Shown here piece by piece: positions 51,253 to 60,263 of a stretch of 64,000 nucleotides of DNA (the stretch's first letter is position 1; each line of letters begins with the position of its first letter). Position numbers and translations under genes: made by a program. This DNA is from Bin87 sp034423115 (GTDB lineage Bacteria > Chloroflexota > Dehalococcoidia > Lucifugimonadales > UBA3495). The stretch is from NCBI GenBank assembly GCA_034423115.1, contig DAOUJD010000043.1, positions 1-64,000 on the forward strand, given 5' to 3'. The notes beneath the pieces are model-generated. The model was not told the origin of the DNA and did not search any database. It saw nothing but the letters and a program-made list of their open reading frames with translations.

Positions 51253-53103
51253 TTACTTGTCCAGCCAAGCGGTGTCGAAGCGGATGTCGTTGAACAGGGT
51301 TACGCGGTGAGCGCGCCCATGACCCTTCAGATAGTTAGCGAACCCGTCGATGATGGTGAAATGGTTGATCAGGATCATTGGGGTCCATTCTTCCAGGATG
51401 GCGGCGCCCTGCAGGGTGAGTTCCTCCTTGCGCGCCGGGTCGGTGGTTCCGATCAACTCGTCGACCAGGGAATCGAATTCCGGATTGGATGAGCCACGGT
51501 TCCAGTTGCTGCCGCTGCCGGTGGTGTACCAGGACCCCCAATACGCGGGGGTGGACGCCAGCGGGGTGGGAGTGCCGTTGACGGCGAGGTCGTAGTTGCC
51601 CTGGTCGCGGTCCTCCTGCCAAACGGAGGTGTGGACGACGCGGATTTCGCTGTTGATGTTGAGGTTCTGCTTCATGAACGCCTGCATCATGGGCGCCATG
51701 GGAGAGACCAGGAAGTTGATGTCGCGCACCATGAGGTCCAGCGTTGGGAAACCATCGCCGTTGGGGTAACCGGCATCGGCCAGCAACTGCTGCGCCGTAG
51801 CGATGTCATCCGTGGACGCGGGACAGTTGTAACCGGGCTTCTTGTTGAGGGTTTCCTCACGATACGAGGCTCCGAAGTCCGGGTCGTTGGGCACGATCCA
51901 AGTGCCCACCTCGATTTCGCGAATGGCGGCGACGGCGACCTTGATGGCGCAGCGGTCCTGCACGATGGAGATAGCGCGGCGCACCCTGGCGTCGGACAAG
52001 CCGTCGCTTTCGTGGTTCACGAACATGCCGCCGATGGACGGGATGGGATAGACCACGACGGTGTGGGTGTCCGAGTAGTTCTGGCGAATATCGTCGCGGA
52101 GGTCGGCTCCCGCGCCGTAAACGTAGTCAACGCGGCCGGTGATGAGAGCGGCGCCGGTGGCTGGGCCATAAGCCAAATGGCTGTGCTGGATGCCGTCGAG
52201 ATAGGGCAGTTCGGGGTTCCAGTAGTTGGGGTTGCGCGATGCCTTCCAGAATTCGCCGGCTTGGTGATCCTCGAGGATAAAGGGGCCGGTTCCCGGGTGA
52301 ACGGTGGTGCCCGGCTTAAGCTTCTTCAGGTCCAGGTTGTTGTCATCCAGAGTTTTCTTCCGTTCGATGACGTTCCAGCCATTGGCGATTGCGGCTGGCA
52401 TGAATCCGCGAGGGGCTTTGAGGACGAATTCCACGGTATAGGGGTCAACAGTGCGGAGTTCGTCGACCGCCAGGAAAACGCTTTGCCGGGGCGAAATCAT
52501 GCCCACCGGCGGGAAGATGATGCGATCGAAAGTCGCCTTGACATCCTCTGAGGTGAGCTCAGCGCCGTCGTGGAACAGCACACCCTCCCGGAGGTGGAAG
52601 GTATAGACGAGGCCGTCATCAGACACTTCCCAAGCGTAGGCCAAGTCGGGCATGACTTCCTTGCCACCGTCGAAGGGGCTGTAACGCAGCAGATTGTCGA
52701 AATAGACCCCCTGGGGCTGCGCACATGCGGCGGTGTTGCACTGGTGCATGTCGAAGTGGGGAGAGTCGGAGAGGCCAGCCCATTGCATCACGCCGCCCCG
52801 CTTGGGGTTGGCCTCGGGAGCCTTGAGCATCAACCGGGGCGTTTCCGCCTGAACCGCGGGTGGAACGGTGGGAACAGCGGTGGCGAACGGCGTTGCCGTC
52901 GGCTCCTCATCGGGCCGTTCTGTGGGCGCGGCCTGGGCAGCCGGGGCCGTAGTAGCCGCGGGCTGCGCCTGAGCCTGGGGCGCGGCGGGCTGTGCCTGCG
53001 GCTGGGGTTGGGCGGGAGCGGTGCCGCCGCACGCGATCACAAAAACGAGCAAAAGCGCAGCGGCCAAAGATACAACGGATTTGACGCTAAAGATGCCCGA
53101 CAT
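51253..53103 (-). CDS. Family-5 extracellular solute-binding lipoprotein (OppA/DppA-like)
   Basis: A 616-residue binding protein. It has a lipoprotein signal (AAALLLVFVIAC, lipid on Cys25), a Pro/Gln/Ala-rich spacer (about residues 30-80), and an SBP_bac_5 domain with LAYAWEVSDDGLVYTFHLREGVLFHDGAELTSEDVKATFD, the family hallmark, and IDGF-like C-terminus. The long spacer resembles that of selenolipoprotein copy B. The ligand (peptide, nickel, or sugar oligomer) is unknown. It leads the opp run. Confidence 0.9.
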   Translation of the reverse strand: MSGIFSVKSVVSLAAALLLVFVIACGGTAPAQPQPQAQPAAPQAQAQPAATTAPAAQAAPTERPDEEPTATPFATAVPTVPPAVQAETPRLMLKAPEANPKRGGVMQWAGLSDSPHFDMHQCNTAACAQPQGVYFDNLLRYSPFDGGKEVMPDLAYAWEVSDDGLVYTFHLREGVLFHDGAELTSEDVKATFDRIIFPPVGMISPRQSVFLAVDELRTVDPYTVEFVLKAPRGFMPAAIANGWNVIERKKTLDDNNLDLKKLKPGTTVHPGTGPFILEDHQAGEFWKASRNPNYWNPELPYLDGIQHSHLAYGPATGAALITGRVDYVYGAGADLRDDIRQNYSDTHTVVVYPIPSIGGMFVNHESDGLSDARVRRAISIVQDRCAIKVAVAAIREIEVGTWIVPNDPDFGASYREETLNKKPGYNCPASTDDIATAQQLLADAGYPNGDGFPTLDLMVRDINFLVSPMAPMMQAFMKQNLNINSEIRVVHTSVWQEDRDQGNYDLAVNGTPTPLASTPAYWGSWYTTGSGSNWNRGSSNPEFDSLVDELIGTTDPARKEELTLQGAAILEEWTPMILINHFTIIDGFANYLKGHGRAHRVTLFNDIRFDTAWLDK

Positions 53104-53183
53104 CTGGTACCTCCAATTGTTGTCAAACCAGCAAGAGCAACACGCGACGAATTACGTCACCAAATACAGACACAGATATATTA

Positions 53184-53198
53184 TTACGTTCTTCGTAA
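53184..53198. promoter_or_regulatory. Inverted repeat TTACG-N5-CGTAA in the oppA leader
   Basis: TTACGTTCTTCGTAA, read on the minus strand as TTACGAAGAACGTAA, differs by one base from the element at 3508-3522 upstream of the JAMM protease. It lies about 20 bases downstream of the predicted oppA transcription start, the position of a repressor operator. Confidence 0.4.
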
Positions 53199-53222
53199 CC
53201 GATACCCTTGTTATTGGAGGCT

Positions 53223-53250
53223 AATCTACACCAGCACGATGATTTGTCAA
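53223..53250 (-). promoter_or_regulatory. Promoter of the opp run
   Basis: On the minus strand, perfect TTGACA (53250-53245) and TAGATT (53228-53223) are spaced by 16 bases. The leader would be about 110 bases. Confidence 0.5.
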
Positions 53251-53430
53251 GTTATCGAGCATCACGTACTGGAATATTGGCGGCAGGTTCGCATCGGAGC
53301 CGGGGTTGCGACTGATGCACAGTTTTTGCTGTCAGACCGGGCGTCCAAGGACCGGCGGTGGGGGTGCTGGCGCAACGTAAATGGGTTCGGTTGGTGGCAC
53401 GTCGCAGTTGGTGCGTAAGAGGGCTGTCGG
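53251..53430. other. Spacer between divergent opp and coaE promoters
   Basis: The whole gap between the oppA and coaE starts is 384 bases. It holds the two promoters and the inverted repeat listed separately; nothing else is recognised. Confidence 0.4.
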
Positions 53431-53459
53431 TTGACCGATTCCGTACGCCTTGTTAGAAT
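53431..53459 (+). promoter_or_regulatory. Sigma70-type promoter of the coaE operon
   Basis: TTGACC (53431-53436) and TAGAAT (53454-53459), 17 bases apart. Transcription would begin near 53466, 22 bases before the coaE ATG. Confidence 0.65.
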
Positions 53460-53487
53460 TCCCGACAGTCTTACCGTCTGGGTGGTC

Positions 53488-54105
53488 ATGCTTACCATTG
53501 GATTAACGGGAGGGATAGGCAGCGGCAAAAGCGCAGTCGCGGACCTATTGAAACAACTGGGCGCGTCAGTGATTGACGCGGACCAGTTGGGGCACGAAGC
53601 CTACACCCCGAATTCGGAAGCGTGGCGTCAAGTTGTGGCGGCGTTTGGACAGGAGATACTGACTGCCGAGGGCGAAATCGACCGACGCAAATTAGGGTCC
53701 ATCGTATTTGCCGACCCAGCGGAACTGGCCCGACTGAACGGCATCATGCACCCGTTGATGGCGGGCATGGTGGAAAAGAGGAAGGCCGAACTCGTAGCCG
53801 CCGGTGAATCTGTAGCCGTAGTCGAGGCTGCGGTGCTTTTCGAAGCCGGTTGGGACTCCCTGGTTGACGAAGTGTGGACCACCTATGCCCCGGTGGACAC
53901 GGTGGTCGAACGCCTGCACGCGCGCAACGGGCTCAGCGAAGAGGAAGCCAGGAAACGAATCAACTCACAGATGTCTGTCGAGGAGCGCAACCGCCGTTCC
54001 GACGTCGTGGTCGATAACTCGGCCGATATGGCGGCGCTGGAGCAGGGGGTAAAAAACCTGTGGCAGGCCCGAGTGGAAGGAAAGGTAAATCGAAGCAATG
54101 GTTGA
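53488..54105 (+). CDS. coaE: Dephospho-CoA kinase
   Basis: CoaE adds the 3'-phosphate to dephospho-CoA, the last step of CoA synthesis. The 205-residue product begins MLTIGLTGGIGSGKSAVADL (P-loop at residues 8-15) and has VIDADQLGHEAY, HPLMAGMVEKR, VVEAAVLFEAGW and RLHARNGLSEEEARKRINSQ, all standard. The ATG fits the promoter just upstream; a longer frame would begin at the -35. It overlaps the next gene by eight bases. Confidence 0.94.
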   Translation: MLTIGLTGGIGSGKSAVADLLKQLGASVIDADQLGHEAYTPNSEAWRQVVAAFGQEILTAEGEIDRRKLGSIVFADPAELARLNGIMHPLMAGMVEKRKAELVAAGESVAVVEAAVLFEAGWDSLVDEVWTTYAPVDTVVERLHARNGLSEEEARKRINSQMSVEERNRRSDVVVDNSADMAALEQGVKNLWQARVEGKVNRSNG

Positions 54106-55009
54106 AGCGAACATCGAACTGCTGGAAGACGAACCCAGTTTCAAGGAATTTGCCATTGAGGAATTCCTGGTTCGGAGCGAACCGTACTACCGCGCCATCG
54201 GCGACGAGCTGGAGCTGTTTGAGGCTGCCTACGAGCAGCACATTCCGGTCCTGCTGAAGGGCCCGACGGGTTGCGGCAAGACACGTTTCGTTGAATACAT
54301 GGCATGGAAGCTGGGCAGGCCCATCACCGCGATACGGAACGAAGCCGCGCAGGACATGCGGGAAGGCGAGGTTCGGGTGCCGCTGGTAACCATTGCGTGC
54401 CATGAAGACCTTACGGCCAGCGACCTGGTGGGTCGCTATCTGCTGGACGCCAACGGAACGCGCTGGATCGACGGCCCGATGACTCGGGCGGTCAAAGCCG
54501 GCGCGATCCTGTACCTGGACGAAGTGGTGGAGGCTCGCAAGGACACCACCGTGTTGATCCACCCGTTGACCGACCACCGCCGGATCCTGCCGGTGGAAAA
54601 GACGGGCAACATCATCGAGGCGGACGACAGGTTCCTGCTGTGCATCTCCTACAACCCGCACTACCAAAGTGCATTGAAGGACCTGAAGCACAGCACGAGG
54701 CAGCGGTTCATCTCCATCGAATTCGACTACCCGCCCGTGGATATTGAGGCGGAGATCGTCGCGAAAGAAAGCGGTTGTTCCGATGAGCATGCGCATGCTC
54801 TGGCGCGTCTGGGCGAGAAGATCCGGAACCTTCGGGAGCACGGACTTGCGGAAGGCGCCAGCACCCGCTTGCTGATTTACGCCGGGCGCCTGATGCAACA
54901 GGGGATTCCGGCCCGCCGGGCGTGCCAGGTTGCCATAGTCTGGACGTTGACCGACGAGCAGGAATTGCAACGCAGCATTGAAGAGGTGGTTTACTCCATC
55001 TTCGAGTAG
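54098..55009 (+). CDS. MoxR-type AAA+ ATPase, CbbQ/NorQ-like
   Basis: A 303-residue AAA+ ATPase: Walker A GPTGCGKT (residues 55-62), Walker B ILYLDEV (about 137-142), sensor 1 in ISYNPHYQ, the arginine finger in STRQRF. The CbbQ/NirQ/NorQ subgroup is supported by EDLTASDLVGRYLLD and the C-terminal domain (ASTRLLIYAGRLMQQG). These ATPases work with VWA partner proteins (CbbO/NorD) to activate metalloenzymes such as Rubisco or NO reductase. The partner here is the giant VWA gene at 55613. It overlaps coaE by eight bases. Confidence 0.9.
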   Translation: MVEANIELLEDEPSFKEFAIEEFLVRSEPYYRAIGDELELFEAAYEQHIPVLLKGPTGCGKTRFVEYMAWKLGRPITAIRNEAAQDMREGEVRVPLVTIACHEDLTASDLVGRYLLDANGTRWIDGPMTRAVKAGAILYLDEVVEARKDTTVLIHPLTDHRRILPVEKTGNIIEADDRFLLCISYNPHYQSALKDLKHSTRQRFISIEFDYPPVDIEAEIVAKESGCSDEHAHALARLGEKIRNLREHGLAEGASTRLLIYAGRLMQQGIPARRACQVAIVWTLTDEQELQRSIEEVVYSIFE

Positions 55010-55023
55010 CCACTGGAGGCTGC

Positions 55024-55620
55024 ATGGGTGAAGCCACCCTCGACCTGATACGCGACGCGCTTGAGCGACGCGAAGCTGTTACTGCCGCCCCGGAAGGATT
55101 AATGCCGGCGGCAGTAATGCTATTGCTTTACCGCAAGGAAGGCGACTACTGCGTGCTGCTGAACAAGCGGTCGATGATGGTGGAGTACCACAAGGGCGAG
55201 ATGTCGTTTCCCGGAGGCGCCAAGGACCCGGAGGACACGGACTTCGAGGCCACGGCGCGGCGGGAAACGCACGAAGAGATGGGGATCACTCCCGATGACA
55301 TAACGATACTGGGTAGGTTGGATGACAACGTCACCCGGTCGAACTTCCTGGTGAAGGTGTTCGTAGGGACGATTCCATACCCATACGATTTCAAACCGAG
55401 CTCGATTGAGATCGCTGAAGTCGTAGAGATTCCGTTGAACATTCTGCGAGATCCGGCCAGTTGGCGATGGGATTCCCGCATAGAAGACGGCGAGCGAGTG
55501 GCGGTGCGCTCGTACGGTTACGAAGAGCACCTGGTGTACGGCGCCACCGCCAAAATCCTTGACCAGTTCCTCGGAGTTGTTGAGGACGGGTTGAATGAGG
55601 AGGGCATTAGCCTTGACTAA
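55024..55620 (+). CDS. Nudix hydrolase, CoA-pyrophosphatase-like
   Basis: A 198-residue Nudix protein. The Nudix box is present (FPGGAKDPEDTDFEATARRE followed by THEEMGI), and just before it a LNKRSMMVEYHKGEMSFPGG segment is typical of the CoA/acyl-CoA pyrophosphatase (NUDT7/8-like) group. It would split CoA to phosphopantetheine and 3',5'-ADP. In an operon with coaE it pairs CoA making and breaking. It overlaps the VWA gene by eight bases. Confidence 0.85.
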   Translation: MGEATLDLIRDALERREAVTAAPEGLMPAAVMLLLYRKEGDYCVLLNKRSMMVEYHKGEMSFPGGAKDPEDTDFEATARRETHEEMGITPDDITILGRLDDNVTRSNFLVKVFVGTIPYPYDFKPSSIEIAEVVEIPLNILRDPASWRWDSRIEDGERVAVRSYGYEEHLVYGATAKILDQFLGVVEDGLNEEGISLD

Positions 55621-58600
55621 TACCGCAACTGGCGAGCTCCTGACTGAACTGGCCAAACTACCACCGGCAGTAACCGAAGCGTACGAAGCCGTCGCAGATG
55701 CGATGGGAGAGTCCTTCAGCGACGAGGAACTGGCGTTGTGGGCCAAGGAAGGCGTCGCCATCGGCACGCAAACCGTGCGGTCCTGGGAATCCGCCGTTGA
55801 ATACTACAAGGTGAGTCCCGAGGTGGCCCGTTCGCTGGCGTTCGCCTCGTTCATGCAATGGGCGCGCTGTGGCACATACCTGTCCCAAGATTCGCCGACG
55901 CTGGCGGTTGCGTTCTTCAAGGCAAGCCCGACCATCGTTACCAACCTGCGGCCGCAGTACATACCGCGATGGGCGGGCCTAGGCCGCTCTCTCTACAAGG
56001 GGACGTGGAAGTCCAGCACGCTGGCGGCGCGGTTCTTCGAGGTGAGTCCCGATCTGGTGCGGAACCTGCCGTTCTGGGACGTAGAGGTGTTCGCGTCTCT
56101 GATCGAAGCGTTGTCTTACAAGTCGTATGACGTGGCGGCGGAGTGCCTAGTGCTGGGCCGCGACGTGCTGCCAGGTATGGGTCGCGAGCGGGAAGCTTTC
56201 CTGTCGATGTCGCGGGCGTTGACGGACACCAGTTGGCGGGAAGTCAAGGCGTGCTTGGAGATGGCGCCGCGGGCGTTGCAGCACGTGGAGGAAGGCCAGA
56301 CCGGACGATTCCTGAGGTTGGGAGAAAGGCTGGCGAAGATGGGGCTGCGAGACACGTCCCGGTTCCTTTATGACGGAGCGCAAGCGCTGTCGCACGTGTC
56401 CGCAGGATCTCAGGGGCACATCCTGGATTTGTGCGAGGGGTTGTTGGCGACGTCGCCCGACGCGGTGCCGCCGTTCCTGAAGAGCCTGGACCCAGTGCTG
56501 AACCGTATAACGCTGCCGCAGTTGGACCAGTGGTACCAGCAAGGCGTTGACCTGCTCAACGAAAACCCCGAGAGCGGAATCGCGTTCTTCAAGATAGAAT
56601 CCAACACGTCGGAATCGATGCTGGAGACGCTGTCGTCTAGCCTGGACCTGGAACGCGTCAAGGGCATCATGCGGCTCTACACCCGGGCGCTTTCGGGCAC
56701 CAACATCGAGGTGATGAGCACCGAGGAACTGGTGCGTCGCCAAATCGGATGGGTGGACCAGGACACGGCATCTACGGATGGCACCAAGGTTTACCTACCG
56801 CCGATGATCGACAACTACAACGACAAGGCACAGAACTTTGCTTGGTTCAAGGTGGTGGCGACGCACCAAGTGTCGCACCTTGAGTTCGGCAGCTTTGAGT
56901 TCAATTTCGAACGGCAGGCCAACATATTCGAGGACCGCCGTATCCGAATGGAAGAGGCAGCGAAGGCGCGGATGGAGGCCATTCGCACCGCTGCCGCTGA
57001 GCACTTCCAGCTGCAAGACGCCAGCGTGATATCCGGGCCCGAAATGGAGGAAGGTCCGGGCGGCACGATGCGGGTTTACACCGACATCGGCAGGTTCTTG
57101 GCGCTGTTCGAGGACCGCCGGATGGCGTTCGACCTGTTCAGCGTACTTGAGGACTGCCGGTTGGACTATCTGATCAAGACGGACTATCCGGGAATCCGCA
57201 GGCCGGCGTTGGATGTGCAGGGGGACGCACTGGCGCAGCGGCCACGGGTGGAAGAGCTGCCGCTGCAAGAGGCGCTGATCGAGTTGCTGGTTCACATGAG
57301 CCTCGACCGCTTTGAAGGGCTGCCGGTGCCGCAGGAGTACCGCGACGAGGCCATCATGCTGGCTCGGATCATGCACCGGCTGAGGACGATACGCGCGTCG
57401 ATTGAGGACACGGCGGAAGCATCCCTGCGAGCCTACGAGATCATCTCCAGGCTGAAGAACGAACAGCAGCCTGAGGACGAGTACCAGCCCGAGGACCTGG
57501 ATGATCCGGGCGAGTTCTCCGAGGAGGAATACGAGGCGCTCCTGGACAAACTGCAGGCCCAAATGGACGAGCAGCAGGGCGAACAGGGTGAGGGAGACCC
57601 CTACGAATCTCCGGAACCCGTCGAATACCGGGGCGATTTCAAACCGGAGATGGTGCAACTGCTGACTAAATTGCAGATGGACCAAAGCCAGATGGGCGAC
57701 GCCGAACCCATGACCCAGGAGGAACTGGAGCAGTTGCTCCAGGACAGCGCCGAGCTGGAACTGGATGCGCAGGAAGGGGACATCGACCAGAGCATGGCGA
57801 TGTTCGCCCAGAACATCATGAAGGAGGCTGGCGTCCCGCCGCCGTCCAATGATCCTGGGCGCGGGTACGGGCCGATCCTGCACGATGACGACGCGGGCGG
57901 CGAACTGGAAGCGCTGGAACCCAAGACGTTCGTTTACGACGAATGGGACTTCAGGGCGAACGACTACAAACCGCGCTGGTGCATCGTCAAGGAGAAAATC
58001 CTGGACGAAGGCGACGTCAACTTCTACAACGACTCGTTGCGGAACTACTCATCGTTGCTGGCACATATCAAGCGGCAGTTCGAGTTGATCATGCCGGAGA
58101 CGTGGCGCAAGACGTACCGGTTGATCGACGGCGAGGACATCGACCTGAACTCAGCGCTGGAGGCGTGGGCCGACCTACGGATGAACGTGCCGCCGGACGA
58201 GAAGATCTACTGGCGACGCAACCGCGTGGAGCGCGACGTGGCCGTGGTCTTCCTGCTGGACATGTCGGCGTCAACGGCCGAAGCCATCGACGAAGGTCGG
58301 CACTCAGTGGACGACCGGGACGCTCCGGACGATCCGGTGGAATACATGGTGTGGCTGCGGCGACGGCGGGAAGGCTTGGTGCGGCGCCACTACAAGCGCA
58401 TCATCGACCTGGAAAGAGAAAGCTGCGCGCTGCTAATAAACGCCCTTGAGTCCATCGGGGACACCTATGGAATCTACGGGTTCTCCGGCTACGGGCGCGA
58501 GAACGTTGAGTTCTACGTCATCAAGGATATTGAGGAGCAGTTCAACGACAAGATCAAAAGGCGCATCGATAAGGTCACCCCGCTGCACGCCACGCGGATG

Positions 58601-58927
58601 GGATCGGCGATCCGACACGCCATCACCAAGCTGGAGAACCAGGATGCGGCGACCAAGATCATGTTCCTGATCAGCGACGGCCGGCCCCAGGACCGGGGAT
58701 ACAGTCGTGAGGGCGTTGAGAAGGAGTACGCGGTCCACGACACCCATCAGGCCCTTGTGGAAGCCAAGCGGAAGGAGATCACGCCGTTCTGCCTGACGGT
58801 GGACAAGGCGGGGCACGACTATCTCAAGACAATGTGCGGGGACCTCAACTACGAGGTGCTGGATGACATCTGGGCGTTGCCGGAACGGCTGCCGATGCTC
58901 TACCGGACGCTGACGATGAGTCGGTAA
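55613..58927 (+). CDS. Giant VWA-domain protein (NorD/CbbO-like) partner of the MoxR ATPase
   Basis: A 1104-residue protein. Residues 1-350 are helical, of repeated pattern (SPEVARSLAF, SPTIVTNL, SPDLVRNLPFWD), a HEAT/TPR-like solenoid. About 360-600 is a NorD-like region with HQVSHLEFGSFEF. An acidic stretch (about 620-680) follows. The C-terminal 250 residues form a VWA domain with the MIDAS DMSAS (Asp883) and FLISDGRPQDRGY. NorD and CbbO pair with NorQ/CbbQ as enzyme-activating chaperones (family knowledge). No Rubisco or NO reductase is near. The TTG at 55613 has GGAGG nine bases upstream. Confidence 0.85.
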   Translation: MTNTATGELLTELAKLPPAVTEAYEAVADAMGESFSDEELALWAKEGVAIGTQTVRSWESAVEYYKVSPEVARSLAFASFMQWARCGTYLSQDSPTLAVAFFKASPTIVTNLRPQYIPRWAGLGRSLYKGTWKSSTLAARFFEVSPDLVRNLPFWDVEVFASLIEALSYKSYDVAAECLVLGRDVLPGMGREREAFLSMSRALTDTSWREVKACLEMAPRALQHVEEGQTGRFLRLGERLAKMGLRDTSRFLYDGAQALSHVSAGSQGHILDLCEGLLATSPDAVPPFLKSLDPVLNRITLPQLDQWYQQGVDLLNENPESGIAFFKIESNTSESMLETLSSSLDLERVKGIMRLYTRALSGTNIEVMSTEELVRRQIGWVDQDTASTDGTKVYLPPMIDNYNDKAQNFAWFKVVATHQVSHLEFGSFEFNFERQANIFEDRRIRMEEAAKARMEAIRTAAAEHFQLQDASVISGPEMEEGPGGTMRVYTDIGRFLALFEDRRMAFDLFSVLEDCRLDYLIKTDYPGIRRPALDVQGDALAQRPRVEELPLQEALIELLVHMSLDRFEGLPVPQEYRDEAIMLARIMHRLRTIRASIEDTAEASLRAYEIISRLKNEQQPEDEYQPEDLDDPGEFSEEEYEALLDKLQAQMDEQQGEQGEGDPYESPEPVEYRGDFKPEMVQLLTKLQMDQSQMGDAEPMTQEELEQLLQDSAELELDAQEGDIDQSMAMFAQNIMKEAGVPPPSNDPGRGYGPILHDDDAGGELEALEPKTFVYDEWDFRANDYKPRWCIVKEKILDEGDVNFYNDSLRNYSSLLAHIKRQFELIMPETWRKTYRLIDGEDIDLNSALEAWADLRMNVPPDEKIYWRRNRVERDVAVVFLLDMSASTAEAIDEGRHSVDDRDAPDDPVEYMVWLRRRREGLVRRHYKRIIDLERESCALLINALESIGDTYGIYGFSGYGRENVEFYVIKDIEEQFNDKIKRRIDKVTPLHATRMGSAIRHAITKLENQDAATKIMFLISDGRPQDRGYSREGVEKEYAVHDTHQALVEAKRKEITPFCLTVDKAGHDYLKTMCGDLNYEVLDDIWALPERLPMLYRTLTMSR

Positions 58928-58950
58928 CGGGCGAACAACGTAGTAAAGTT

Positions 58951-58977
58951 GAGGGCGGGTCCATTGGGCCCGCCCTC
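58951..58977. terminator. Terminator hairpin between the VWA gene and cinA
   Basis: Stem GAGGGCGGG (58951-58959) with CCCGCCCTC (58969-58977), extended by three inner pairs around a three-base loop. It lies between convergent genes and can act on both. Confidence 0.7.
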
Positions 58978-59005
58978 GTTGTCTTCGGGTGATAGCCGCA
59001 GCGAA

Positions 59006-60241
59006 CTAGGGAGACACAGTGGTGATCAACTTGCGCAATTCGGTGAGGGCGGTGTTGCAGGAACGTCGCTTGATCACGAGGCGGCGCGGCGGCGTACGCA
59101 ACGGGAATTCGTGGACATCTTCGCCATGAGAGATGGCGATGTGGATGGTGCCCGGGCGGTGTCCCTCGAACTCGCGGGGACCGAGTACGCCGGTTACGCC
59201 GAGGCCGAAATCGGATCCGGCTGAGGTCTGAGCCGCGAGGGCCATTGCGTTGGCGGTGGGCTGGCTGACGACACCGTTGGCGACCAGGACCGCGGATGGC
59301 ACTCCGGCGGCGACGATGGCGTCGGCGGTATATGCAACGGCGCCGCCTCGATACCACTGATCACTGTCGGTGGCCTCGGTGATGGTGTTAGCCAGGAACC
59401 CGCCGCTGACGGACTCCATGGTGGCTAGGGTCATGCCCCGGGCAGTGAGGGCCGCGCCAACGGACAGTTCGGGCGTTTCGTCGTCGTATCCCCAGATATA
59501 GGGCGCCAACCGTTCGTGGATGGCGTTTTCGACGGGGGCGATCATTTCGCGGGCGGTGTCCTCATCGTTGGCGCGGGCGATAATGCGCAGGTGGATGCCG
59601 TCGGCTTTGGAGTAGATGCCGAGGTAGGGATTCTCCAGGCCGAAGTATTCCGAGATGATTTCATCGACGGATGCTTCGCCGAGGCCCAAGGTCTTGATAT
59701 TGCGGGTGATGGTCACCTCGGAATCGATCATGTCCCTGAGCTTGGCGTCGATTTCATCCTGCCACATGGCGCGGTTTTCGCCAGGAGGGCCGGGCATGAT
59801 GATGATGTGCTTGCCGTCCTTTTCCGCCCACCAGCCGGGGGCGGTGCCGTTACGGTTGGTGACGAACTGAGCGGATGGGATGAGGTGGGCCTGCTTGACG
59901 TTGTGGGCCGGCATGTCCTGGCCGCGGTTGCGGAACCACTGGCGGAGGTTTTCGATTTCCTCCTGCTGAACCGTGGGTGTCTCTTCGAGGGCAGCGGCGA
60001 CAGCTTCTCGGGTGAGATCGTCCTGGGTGGGTCCCAGGCCGCCGGTGGTGAATATGATGTCCGACCGTTTCATGCCCTGGCGGAACGCCTCGGTAAGCTT
60101 GGGAAGGTCGTCTCCGATGATGCTGACCCACTGCAGCTGGATGCCGAGGGGTGGAAGGCGGCCAGCAATCCAGCTGGCGTTGGTGTCGGTGAGTTCGCCC
60201 ATCAAGAGCTCGGTGCCGATGGATATGATCTCTGCGTTCAC
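59006..60241 (-). CDS. cinA: CinA-family protein (competence/damage-inducible; NMN amidase-type)
   Basis: A 411-residue full-length CinA. The N-terminal MoaB/MogA-like domain (EIISIGTELLMGELTDTNASWI, DIIFTTGGLGPTQDDLTREA, MPGPPGENRAMW) acts on ADP-ribose in relatives. The C-terminal domain (ARGMTLATMESVSGGFLANTITEATDSDQWYRGGAVAYTADA, GVTGVLGPREFEGHRPGTIHIA) is the nicotinamide-mononucleotide deamidase domain of the NAD+ cycle. Its nucleophilic Ser is in ESVSGG. GTG start, with AAGGAGG five bases upstream. Confidence 0.88.
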   Translation of the reverse strand: MNAEIISIGTELLMGELTDTNASWIAGRLPPLGIQLQWVSIIGDDLPKLTEAFRQGMKRSDIIFTTGGLGPTQDDLTREAVAAALEETPTVQQEEIENLRQWFRNRGQDMPAHNVKQAHLIPSAQFVTNRNGTAPGWWAEKDGKHIIIMPGPPGENRAMWQDEIDAKLRDMIDSEVTITRNIKTLGLGEASVDEIISEYFGLENPYLGIYSKADGIHLRIIARANDEDTAREMIAPVENAIHERLAPYIWGYDDETPELSVGAALTARGMTLATMESVSGGFLANTITEATDSDQWYRGGAVAYTADAIVAAGVPSAVLVANGVVSQPTANAMALAAQTSAGSDFGLGVTGVLGPREFEGHRPGTIHIAISHGEDVHEFPLRTPPRRLVIKRRSCNTALTELRKLITTVSP

Positions 60242-60263
60242 AACAGCCTCCTTGTTTGGCGAC

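Noticed and set aside
51631..52551. 306-codon plus-strand frame opposite the OppA-like gene
   Set aside because: Shadow translation; the minus strand encodes a complete SBP_bac_5 protein.
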